Source: Candidatus Hydrogenedentota bacterium
GTDB lineage: Bacteria; Hydrogenedentota; Hydrogenedentia; Hydrogenedentales; JAEUWI01
DNA: 64,000 nt
Direction: 5' to 3'
Assembly: GCA_016791475.1 (NCBI GenBank)
Contig: JAEUWI010000014.1
Location: forward strand, 62,001-126,000
Below, piece after piece: positions 38,242 through 46,329 of the stretch. Position 1 is the first letter of the stretch, and the number at the start of each line of letters is the position of its first letter. The position numbers and the translations under genes are program-made. Below the pieces are notes generated by a model. The model searched no databases, was not told the DNA's origin, and was given only the letters and a program-made list of their open reading frames with translations.

Positions 38242-39642
38242 ATGTGGGACGACCGAAGCTTAACTCGGATCAACCGCGGCGCGGCGGGTATATGGCGGAT
38301 TGCTTTGGCGGTGTTTCTGGTGACATCCGCGTCCGCGCACGCTCAGGACGACGCCATGGCCGCTGAGCAGGACGGGGGCGGGGTGACATCCCTTCAGGAA
38401 GGTACGCTCGCTTCACGCGTGGCGAATCTCCGGGTGGAGGCGCGGCATGATCGCGTTCGCGCGCTCCACGATCTCGTCACGAATTTCACGGAAGACGACG
38501 TTCCCGCCCTCCTCGGAGTCCTGGAAGACCCCGCAGTGTCCGTCCGCATTCAGTGGCGCCTGCTCCGCGCGCTGGGCATGCGGGGTATTCAAGCGGCGGG
38601 GCCGGTCGCCGCGGCCATCGTCAAGGATTCCGAGCGTATCGAAGGCGTGCGCCAGGCGGCCGCCTATACCATCGCCGATCTTGGGGCGAAAGCACACGCG
38701 CCCGCCCTGCTGGATGCGGCGCGGAGCGCCCCGGAACCGCTCACCCGGATCATCGCGGCGGGCGCCTTCTACCGCCTGATGGGCAAGGGCGCGCTCCATG
38801 ACCTCAACCGACTTCGGGCATCCGAGACCGATCCCTATGCCCGCGAACACCTCGACTGGTTCGCCCAATTGATTCGCAATGGCGACACCTTCATCACCCG
38901 GCCCCGCCCCGGAGAGGTCGTCGCGTGCGCCCGGTCCGGCACCCGCTACCTCGTCTATGCGCCCACAGACTACGACCAGGACGCGCCCCACGATCTGCTG
39001 ATCTCCGTGCACGGCACGTTTGGAAGCGCGGACCGCTATATGGAAATCGTCCGTGAGCGAGCCGATGCGGAAAACGTGATGGTCGTGGCCCCCTGGTTCG
39101 ACGCGGCCACCTTTCCAAGTTTCGACAATCTGAATCTGGACAACGTCGGCATCGGGCTTCCACGCAGCGATCTCAGGCTGCTGGAAATTGTGGACGCCCT
39201 GGGCGCGTACGCTTCCGTAAATACACAGAAGCTCTATCTCTACGGCCATTCGAAAGGCGGCCAGTTCGTCCAGCGCTTCGTCTTTGCCCACCCCGACCGG
39301 GTGGCCCGCGCCGCGCCCTGCGCCTCAGGCATCTATCTCGCACCGGAAGAGGAAACGAAGGGCGGATACGGCGAGATGTTCCCTTATGGCGCCGAACCCA
39401 ACCCCTTCGCCCCGGATCTGGCCGACCGGACTTTTGAAGGCCTGGTTGCCGCGCCGATTGTCTTCTTCGTGGGCACCCAGGATCCCCGACTCCTGGACGC
39501 CCACCGCTTCGTGCGTGAGTCGCAACTCCGGGCCCGAAAAGAGGGCTACATCCCCCGGATCGAGGTGCGCCTGCTGCCCGAAGTGGGCCACGACGGCTCG
39601 CAAACTTTTCCACCTGCGGCGGACTTCCTCTTTGGCGACTAA
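38242..39642 (+). CDS. Secreted HEAT-repeat plus alpha/beta-hydrolase (esterase) protein
   Basis: 466 residues with an N-terminal signal ending near SAHAQ. Residues about 55-210 form HEAT-like repeats (VPALLGVLEDPAVSVR, VRQAAAYTIADLGAKAHAPAL). Residues about 235-460 are an esterase fold related to poly-hydroxyalkanoate depolymerase/feruloyl-esterase-type hydrolases: LLISVHGTFGSA, YGHSKGGQF (nucleophile), FFVGTQDPRLLDA and EVGHDGSQ (histidine). GGGAGG lies 7 bp before the ATG. The combination is unusual and may tether an esterase to a partner. Confidence 0.78.
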   Translation: MWDDRSLTRINRGAAGIWRIALAVFLVTSASAHAQDDAMAAEQDGGGVTSLQEGTLASRVANLRVEARHDRVRALHDLVTNFTEDDVPALLGVLEDPAVSVRIQWRLLRALGMRGIQAAGPVAAAIVKDSERIEGVRQAAAYTIADLGAKAHAPALLDAARSAPEPLTRIIAAGAFYRLMGKGALHDLNRLRASETDPYAREHLDWFAQLIRNGDTFITRPRPGEVVACARSGTRYLVYAPTDYDQDAPHDLLISVHGTFGSADRYMEIVRERADAENVMVVAPWFDAATFPSFDNLNLDNVGIGLPRSDLRLLEIVDALGAYASVNTQKLYLYGHSKGGQFVQRFVFAHPDRVARAAPCASGIYLAPEEETKGGYGEMFPYGAEPNPFAPDLADRTFEGLVAAPIVFFVGTQDPRLLDAHRFVRESQLRARKEGYIPRIEVRLLPEVGHDGSQTFPPAADFLFGD

Positions 39643-39679
39643 AAAAAGCCCCCGACGCGGTTGAACCGATCAGGGGCAC
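39641..39679 (-). terminator. Intrinsic terminator of the DegT-family gene
   Basis: Minus strand: TGCCCCTGATCGG...CGTCGGGGGC hairpin followed by TTTTTTT. It overlaps the stop codon of the convergent esterase gene and could act in that direction only weakly. Confidence 0.8.
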
Positions 39680-39691
39680 TGAAGCTGAATC

Positions 39692-41008
39692 TCAGGCGCG
39701 GTAGTGGGTCGCCACTTTTCTGATCGCCGCCCCATACTGCCGAATCTGCTCTTCGGTATTGCTCTCGTGGATCACAACACGGATGCCACTGGTCAGAATC
39801 GCCTCCGCTTCGGGCGTCTCCACCTTCGTGTAGTCCATATCGGTCATTCCCGCCTCTTTGATCGTCCAGTGGCCATTGAAGAATGCGTGATTCTTGAACA
39901 CATCACTGCGATGCACGGGCACAGGAATGTACCCCGCGCTGCAGGATACGCCCTCCGCCGCGAGCGCCTTGTTGAACTCGTCCCGCGTGCACTTGAGTGC
40001 CGCCGGATCGATGCGGAACATGTAGAACCAATACACGCAGCGATCTTCGGGATGGACCGCATGCGGCGTAACCCCAGGAAGATCCTGGATGTTTTCCGTG
40101 AGCAGATTGCCCAGCCGCGCGCGGGTGGAGACGATGCTCTCCAGTCGCGTGAGCTGGCCCGCAAGAACCGCCGCCTGGGGCTCGCTCATGCGGTAGTTGG
40201 TCGAAAAACTCTCCCAGCCGCTCGTGGCGCGATTGAAACCCTTGTCGCCGTACTGCTGGAGCTTCGGCCCGAAAACGGGGTGACTGCTCGCCACCACGCC
40301 GCCGTCTCCGGTGGTGATGTGCTTGGAATTCTGCAACGACCAGCACGCGATGTCGCCCACAGTACCGATGGGCTTGCCGCGATACTTCGCGCCCCAGGCC
40401 TGGCAGCAATCCTCAATCAACACGAGCTTGTGCTCGTCGGCAATAGCGCGAAGCTCTTCCAGCCTGCTTGGATTGCCGGCGAGGTGCACCGCGATGATGG
40501 CCTTCGTTTTCGGCGTGATGCGACGGCGCACATCAGCCGGATCGAGAGTAAGCTCCGACGGAAGCAGGTCCGCAAACACGGGCACGCCCTGCTGATAAAT
40601 AACACCGATGACCGTGCCGATATCGGTGATGGGTGAGGTGATCACCTCGTCGCCCGGCACCAGTCCCGCCGCGCCCACGGCAATATGCAGTGCGGCCGTT
40701 CCCGATGAGCAGGTCATCACATGCTCCAGCGGGCAGATCGCTTTAAAGCGCTCGGTGAAGATGGCTGTCTGGGGGCCCTTCCAGTAGAAGAGCGTATCCT
40801 GCTTGATCATCTCTTCCAGGCGCTCGCGCTCCGGCGCGCCAAAGCGCGGCAAGGTCGGCGACGTCGCGGTAACCGCCTTCGCGCCACCGTCAATCGCCAG
40901 CTTTTCTTCGACGCCATGAGCCGCGCCGCCCGCCGCCAGTCCGGCCAGGGTCATTCCCGCCGTGGCGGCAAGAAACTCCCGACGGGGCATTTCGTTCTTC
41001 GATTCCAT
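39692..41008 (-). CDS. DegT/DnrJ/EryC1/StrS aminotransferase-family protein with a Tat signal peptide
   Basis: 438 residues from ATG 41008, with AGGAG upstream. The N-terminus MPRREFLAATAG...LAGLAAGGAAHG is a twin-arginine-type signal. The rest is a fold-I PLP protein of the DegT family: CSSGTAALHIAVGAAGL, IEDCCQAWGAKYRG and the PLP-lysine region WSLQNSKHITTGDGG, where the lysine is retained. DegT enzymes aminate nucleotide-keto-sugars in the cytoplasm, so an exported copy is unexpected; Tat would let it fold with PLP first. It is preceded by an inverted repeat and follows the amidohydrolase operon on the same strand. Confidence 0.85.
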   Translation of the reverse strand: MESKNEMPRREFLAATAGMTLAGLAAGGAAHGVEEKLAIDGGAKAVTATSPTLPRFGAPERERLEEMIKQDTLFYWKGPQTAIFTERFKAICPLEHVMTCSSGTAALHIAVGAAGLVPGDEVITSPITDIGTVIGVIYQQGVPVFADLLPSELTLDPADVRRRITPKTKAIIAVHLAGNPSRLEELRAIADEHKLVLIEDCCQAWGAKYRGKPIGTVGDIACWSLQNSKHITTGDGGVVASSHPVFGPKLQQYGDKGFNRATSGWESFSTNYRMSEPQAAVLAGQLTRLESIVSTRARLGNLLTENIQDLPGVTPHAVHPEDRCVYWFYMFRIDPAALKCTRDEFNKALAAEGVSCSAGYIPVPVHRSDVFKNHAFFNGHWTIKEAGMTDMDYTKVETPEAEAILTSGIRVVIHESNTEEQIRQYGAAIRKVATHYRA

Positions 41009-41089
41009 GGAAAAACTCCTTTTTCGATTGCACTCAATGGAGGAGATTGCTGTTTGCAGGATGCGATATATTGAGTCGCCGCCACCAAT

Positions 41090-41246
41090 TATTTTTTCAC
41101 CACGAAGGACACGAAGCTCACGAAGGAAAACACGAAGGGCTATATTTGAGGCGCGCCTGGTGTCGTCGGACCACGCTTCGACACCACTGTGAAAAAATAT
41201 CTTCTCTTTCCTCCTTCGTGCTCTTCGCGTCCTTCGTGGCGAAAAT
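41090..41246. repeat. Imperfect inverted repeat of CACGAAGGA-type units
   Basis: The left arm ATTTTTTCACCACGAAGGACACGAAG (41090-41115) pairs with the right arm CTTCGCGTCCTTCGTGGCGAAAAT (41223-41246). Inner arms carry further CACGAAGG units. Sits between the DegT-family gene and the amidohydrolase gene. Confidence 0.85.
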
Positions 41247-41280
41247 TCATTACTTCCGGTCAATACTTAACTGTGCCTGT

Positions 41281-42057
41281 TCAATGTACGCCCAGTAGAG
41301 CACTCGCGTTTCCACCCTGCAGTTGCTCCAACGATTCATCGCTCAACGCGGACTCCTTCAACTTGAACAGTGACGATTCAAAATAGAAAAAGGGCGCATA
41401 GGACCCAAACACCAGATATTCCAGCGGGATCTGCCTGGATATCGCATCGATACCCGCGATACCCTCCAGCCAGGCGATATCAAACCAGACCTGCTTCGTC
41501 GCCACGAGCGCGTCGATCACCTCACCACGCGCGGCCCGAAAGGCGTTCAACAACACGAGCTTCAGTCCCGGCACGGAAGCAACCACATCCGCCAGCGGCG
41601 CAACGTCCACATGTGCCACCTGCATCAGGGGATGCATCATACGTTCGTCTTCCATGGTCACCACCAACTGCACGACCAGTTTCGCGGCTGAAGCCTGCTC
41701 CAGCAGCGCTTTGAACCGCCCGTCGTCGAGTGTGTAGCCGTGGTAATTGGGATGAAGCCGGATACCCTTCATCCGGTGCACTTCCGCGCAACGGCGCAGG
41801 TCCTCTTCCCACTGAGGTAGCGCCGGATTCACTGAGCCGAATGGCACGAGCACGCCATTGTCATGCAGGCGGCACGCCTCCACAAGACGCTCATTCACCC
41901 CCGCGATGTCTTTATGCAGGATACCCTCGAAAGAGCCGGTCCACGCCTGTTCCACACCGTAGTGGCTGAGCTTCGCAAGCAGGGCATCTACGGTGTCCTC
42001 CGGTGTACGACGAAAGGGCCATTGGCCGATGTAGGTATTGGTGTCTATGAAGCTCAA
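41281..42057 (-). CDS. Amidohydrolase-family protein lacking the HxH motif
   Basis: 258 residues with the TIM-barrel pattern of amidohydrolase-2 proteins: GSVNPALPQWEEDL, MKGIRLHPNYHGY and LEYLVFGSYAPFF. The first strand reads DTNTYIG where metal-binding members have HxH, and the usual GTD near the end reads GSYAP. It may therefore be catalytically altered or structural. ATGA overlap with the upstream amidohydrolase shows translational coupling. Confidence 0.82.
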   Translation of the reverse strand: MSFIDTNTYIGQWPFRRTPEDTVDALLAKLSHYGVEQAWTGSFEGILHKDIAGVNERLVEACRLHDNGVLVPFGSVNPALPQWEEDLRRCAEVHRMKGIRLHPNYHGYTLDDGRFKALLEQASAAKLVVQLVVTMEDERMMHPLMQVAHVDVAPLADVVASVPGLKLVLLNAFRAARGEVIDALVATKQVWFDIAWLEGIAGIDAISRQIPLEYLVFGSYAPFFYFESSLFKLKESALSDESLEQLQGGNASALLGVH

Positions 42058-42836
42058 CGTAACATGCCCTTTGCTTCAAGAATCGGTTTCAAGATCCGCT
42101 TCAAGTTCCCCGCCAACACCAGGGCCTTCTCGCTCTCACCGATCCGCGCGCCCATCACCTTCGCCAGTTGCGAACCAAAGCTCCGACCCGGGATATCGCT
42201 GCCGTAAATGACGCGGTCTGCCCCCAGTTCCTTCACCGCCATCTCCGTATAGCCCGCCGTGGGATCGCCGCCCGCCAGATCGGCATAGATGTTCTTGTGA
42301 GGCCGAATCGCCCGCACGCCCAGCTCCCAGTCCCCGCCGGTGTGTCCGCAAATGAAAGGCGCTTCGGGATGGCGTGCCGCAAGCCGCGTCAAGTCAATTG
42401 CCGTCGACTCACCTGGTAGATTGCCCGTGATTTTCTGCCAGGTGTGTTGAAATACGGGCGCTTTCAACTCAGCCGCGCGTTTCACAATCGCATCGGTCTC
42501 CGGAGTATCGCAGTTCTGCGCCACCCACAACTTGATCGCCACCATGGGACCATTTGCGACACAGCGTTCCAGCTCCGCCAGGCTTAGCTCGACGTGCGCG
42601 GGACTCAAATAGACCCAGCCATAGACCCGGTCGGGCCAGGCAAGACTTGCCTCGAGCACTTCGTCGTTGGCGTGTTTCAACTGCTCCGCCGTCGGCTCGG
42701 TGTGGAACTCCGTGCCCATATAGATGCACAACTTGCTCACGCCCATGCGCTCCGCCACCTCCAGCATCTTCCCCACGCGCTCCGTCGGCGTGCCGCCGTA
42801 CGCATTAATGTGGCAATGCCCGTCCCAGATCTCCAT
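42054..42836 (-). CDS. Amidohydrolase-family metal-dependent hydrolase
   Basis: 260 residues from an ATG that overlaps the stop of the nitrilase-family gene (TGATG). The metal motif DGHCHINAYGG (HxH) is at the N-terminus, followed by PFICGHTGGDWE and IYGSDIPG with the catalytic aspartate, as in amidohydrolase-2 (ACMSD-like) enzymes. No signal peptide. Its partner downstream is a paralogue that has lost these residues, so the two could form a heteromer. Substrate unknown. Confidence 0.87.
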   Translation of the reverse strand: MEIWDGHCHINAYGGTPTERVGKMLEVAERMGVSKLCIYMGTEFHTEPTAEQLKHANDEVLEASLAWPDRVYGWVYLSPAHVELSLAELERCVANGPMVAIKLWVAQNCDTPETDAIVKRAAELKAPVFQHTWQKITGNLPGESTAIDLTRLAARHPEAPFICGHTGGDWELGVRAIRPHKNIYADLAGGDPTAGYTEMAVKELGADRVIYGSDIPGRSFGSQLAKVMGARIGESEKALVLAGNLKRILKPILEAKGMLR

Positions 42837-44182
42837 CAGTTTCCCTTCGGCAACAAGGGACGGTTGTGGGGAATCTCCGCCCCAAAATCGCCCAGGCTGG
42901 TCCAGTATAGATGCTTGTTGAGGTCGACCTCCGCAACGGTGATGGTCCCCCACTCCTCCGCCCGCGCAATGACGTCGCCCTCCCGATCAAAGACGCCCGT
43001 CACCATCCAGTCGTAGCTCTTGTCGGTGTAGCTGCTGCTCACCACGTACACGTGATTCTCGCAGGCCCGCGCCGCCGCGAGGAGGGGGTTGCAGCCCGCC
43101 ACCGGAAAAGCGATAACCTCCGCGCCATTGTTGCTGAGCTGGCGCGCTACCTCCGGGAAGAAGCCGTCATAGCAAATCATCATCCCCACCTTGCCGAAGC
43201 TCGTCTCGAAGACGGGATACTCGTGGCCCGGTGTGATGCCCATATCGATCTCGGTACGCGGCAGGGTCACCTTGCGGTACTTGCCCACCAGGCCGCCCTG
43301 GGGATCGATGAGCACCGAAGTATTGTAAATCAGGTGATCCTCACGCTCCACCAGGCCAGCGACGAGGTACATGCCATGCTCTTTGGCCAGGCCGCCGAAG
43401 TACTCGGTAGAGGGGCCGGGAATAGGCTCACCCACATCGAAGTAGCTCAGGCCATTGCCCGCGCAGGTGAGCGCTTCGGGCAGCACCATGAGCGTTGCCT
43501 TCTGCTTCGCGGCCTCGGCGATAAAGGGCGCGAATTGCTTGCAGTTGTCCATCGCGGTCTTGCCGCCGCTCGGATTGTAGTGCACCGTGGCCAGGCGCAC
43601 GATGCGCGGCTCCGGTGGCGCGCTCTTGTCAAAAGAAACCGCCCCCCACTCGCACTTCGCGTTCGGCGCCCAGCGGAAGTGAAGCTCCACGATGGCCTTG
43701 GTCGCTTCCGGCGGCGCAAGGAGAATATCGCTCACTTCCGTCCACCCCTCGGCGCTGGTATCGCGCTCCTTCGGATACTCCGGCTCCGCCACGGGCGGAT
43801 TGGCTCCGTCGAAAGACTTGGCCCCCTTGAAGTCGTGGCGCACGATCTGATCCTGCGCCCCGCGCCATTGCACCCGGGCGAGGGCGGATCGCCGGGGCGA
43901 TTCAACGTTGGTCAATTTGCGCAGGGCGTGAAAGCGATAGTGTTGTCCGCCCTCAACCGCAAAGGTTTTCACCCAGCGCCCGTCGAGCCCTTCCCGTTCG
44001 TCCGCCTCGATAATGAAGGCGCCCTGGCCATCGGGGCCACCGGCGGGATCATAGTCAAAGGCGGGCCGGGTCCCCTCCCGAACCTCCATGGGCACCCATC
44101 CCTCCGGCGCAGCCGCGAGGGCCGCTGCCGCGCCGCAAAAGACGAATATGGAAAGTAGCGCATTCCTGAAACGAGATTGCAT
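42836..44182 (-). CDS. Exported carbon-nitrogen hydrolase (nitrilase superfamily) with N-terminal beta domain
   Basis: 448 residues. A signal peptide ([18 protein letters not shown]) is followed by a beta-rich domain to about residue 190, probably carbohydrate-binding-like, then a nitrilase fold. The Glu-Lys-Cys triad is complete: VLPEAL, YRKVTLP and [10 protein letters not shown]. Such enzymes cleave amides, nitriles or ureas. I choose ATG 44182; ATG 44191 is an alternative but sits only 2 bp from AGGAG. It is first in a coupled operon with two amidohydrolases. Export of this enzyme but not its partners is notable. Confidence 0.88.
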   Translation of the reverse strand: MQSRFRNALLSIFVFCGAAAALAAAPEGWVPMEVREGTRPAFDYDPAGGPDGQGAFIIEADEREGLDGRWVKTFAVEGGQHYRFHALRKLTNVESPRRSALARVQWRGAQDQIVRHDFKGAKSFDGANPPVAEPEYPKERDTSAEGWTEVSDILLAPPEATKAIVELHFRWAPNAKCEWGAVSFDKSAPPEPRIVRLATVHYNPSGGKTAMDNCKQFAPFIAEAAKQKATLMVLPEALTCAGNGLSYFDVGEPIPGPSTEYFGGLAKEHGMYLVAGLVEREDHLIYNTSVLIDPQGGLVGKYRKVTLPRTEIDMGITPGHEYPVFETSFGKVGMMICYDGFFPEVARQLSNNGAEVIAFPVAGCNPLLAAARACENHVYVVSSSYTDKSYDWMVTGVFDREGDVIARAEEWGTITVAEVDLNKHLYWTSLGDFGAEIPHNRPLLPKGN

Positions 44183-44275
44183 CGATGCCATAGCTCCTGT
44201 GCCCGACATGTTGGAGCATCCACTATACAATGTGACACGGAAGACTTCCAAACCGAAGTCGCCGTGCGAAAGCGA

Positions 44276-44315
44276 CAAAAAAGCCTGCCCGAAACCGTCA
44301 AGGCTTCGAGCAGGC
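44276..44315 (-). terminator. Intrinsic terminator of amtB-glnB
   Basis: Minus strand GCCTGCTCGAA...TTTCGGGCAGGC stem followed by TTTTTTG, just after the glnB stop. Confidence 0.85.
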
Positions 44316-44338
44316 GCAACCTCGCCTGAATCGTGGGA

Positions 44339-44695
<357 letters not shown>

Positions 44696-44713
44696 TTAAC
44701 GCAATCCGAGATA

Positions 44714-46042
44714 CTACAGGTCGTAGCCCACTTCGCCGTGCTCGGAAATATCCAATCCAACCTCTTCGCCTTCCGCGTCTATCCGAAGGCCGATCACTTT
44801 GTCCACGAACTTAAGTATAAGGTAGGAAACGATCAGCGCATAGATAATTGTAAAAAACGACGCAAAGGTCTGCACGCCCACCTGTCGGACGATGTTCAGA
44901 TCGCTCACCCACCCGCCGAAAGTTCCCGACCCGAGCACTCCGACCAGCAGCGTGCCCACGAGACCGCCACCGCCGTGAACACCCACGACGTCAAGCGCGT
45001 CATCATAGCCAAACTTGTGCTTGAGCCGCGTGGCGGCCCAATAACAGAAAATCCCGGAAGTCAGGCCGATCACAACTGCGCCGAAGGGCCCGACCGAACC
45101 CGAGGCCGGCGTGATCGCGGCCAGCCCCGCTATGGCGCCCGTCGCAAAACCAAGTGCGCTCGTCTTCCCGTTCTTCAACCGCTCAATCACGGCCCAGACC
45201 AGCCCCGCCACGCACGGAGAAATCTGCGTGACCAATACCGCCATCGCCGCCTGACCGCTGGCTTGCAGGGCGCTTCCTCCGTTAAAGCCAAACCAGCCCA
45301 CCCACAACATCGCCGTACCGCCCATGGTCATCGTAAGGCTGTGGGGCATCATGGGCACCTTGCCATACCCTTTCCGCGGCCCAACCAGAATTGCCGCAAC
45401 CAGAGCCGCCGCCGCCGCAGTCAAGTGAACAACAATGCCCCCGGCAAAGTCGATCGTGCCCAGGTCCGCGAGAAAAGCGCCCGGACCGCCCCAAACCATG
45501 TGACAAATGGGAAGATAGACCAGCGCGACCCAGATCACCGTAAAAAGCAGCACGGCGGAAAATTTCATCCGTTCCGCGAATGCACCGATGATCAAACCCG
45601 GCGTGATGATTGCAAAAGTCATCTGAAACACGACAAAGAGCGCTTCGGGAATGGTGCCGCGCAGAGAATCTGGCCTGACCCCGGAGAGAAAAAGCCGGTC
45701 CAGGCCCCCGATGAAGGCATTCAACCCACGGCTGCCCTCGGCCATTCCGGCGCTGCTGAAGGCCAGGCTGTACCCGAATGCCACCCAGATCACGCTCACC
45801 ACCGCGGTAATCAGGAAGCACTGCAAGAATAGCGACAGCACGTTCTTCGTGCGGACCAGGCCGCCGTAAAACATGGCCAGTCCGGGGATCATCATGAAAA
45901 GCACCAACGCCGAGGCCACAAGGATCCAGGCCGTGTCTCCCCCTTGAAGCGTGTCCTGGGCACGCGCCACCGAGGGGACCAAAAGGGTAAGCCCGGGCAG
46001 GGCCAGCCAGGCGGATCGGCGAATATTGCCGTACGATTGCAT
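44714..46042 (-). CDS. amtB: Ammonium transporter AmtB
   Basis: 442 residues from the ATG after AAAGGAGA. A signal peptide (to about VARAQD) precedes eleven membrane helices, as in E. coli AmtB. Signatures are AMFYGGLVRTKN, DFAGGIVVHLTAAAAALVA (with the first pore histidine), LWVGWFGFNGGSAL and DDALDVVGVHGGGG (second pore histidine). Transports ammonium/ammonia and is gated by the neighbouring PII protein, 36 bp downstream. Confidence 0.97.
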   Translation of the reverse strand: MQSYGNIRRSAWLALPGLTLLVPSVARAQDTLQGGDTAWILVASALVLFMMIPGLAMFYGGLVRTKNVLSLFLQCFLITAVVSVIWVAFGYSLAFSSAGMAEGSRGLNAFIGGLDRLFLSGVRPDSLRGTIPEALFVVFQMTFAIITPGLIIGAFAERMKFSAVLLFTVIWVALVYLPICHMVWGGPGAFLADLGTIDFAGGIVVHLTAAAAALVAAILVGPRKGYGKVPMMPHSLTMTMGGTAMLWVGWFGFNGGSALQASGQAAMAVLVTQISPCVAGLVWAVIERLKNGKTSALGFATGAIAGLAAITPASGSVGPFGAVVIGLTSGIFCYWAATRLKHKFGYDDALDVVGVHGGGGLVGTLLVGVLGSGTFGGWVSDLNIVRQVGVQTFASFFTIIYALIVSYLILKFVDKVIGLRIDAEGEEVGLDISEHGEVGYDL

Positions 46043-46229
46043 GCGTCTCTCCTTTGGGGCGCGAAAAAACACACCCCACCCATTGCCAGAAAGTATTTCT
46101 CAAAGGCAGACGCTAAGCATGCGCTTCCCAAAAGCGCAACCCGGACACAGCATTAAGGCAACTCCACTGCAGATAGCCCCACCTACTCAAATTGCCAATC
46201 CAACCGTCGGCCTTCTCGACTCCGCGCGC

Positions 46230-46257
46230 ATTATACAGACCCACGACAACAAAGCAA
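46230..46257 (-). promoter_or_regulatory. Sigma-70 promoter of amtB-glnB
   Basis: Minus strand TTGCTT (46252-46257) and perfect TATAAT (46230-46235) with 16 bp between. It gives a leader of about 180 nt. I saw no sigma-54 consensus here. Confidence 0.65.
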
Positions 46258-46329
46258 ACTGAGAATTTCGCGCCCACGACGAAAAAATACAGCCACTGAT
46301 AGGCCCGACCGTGTTCAGGCCTTCCCGAA

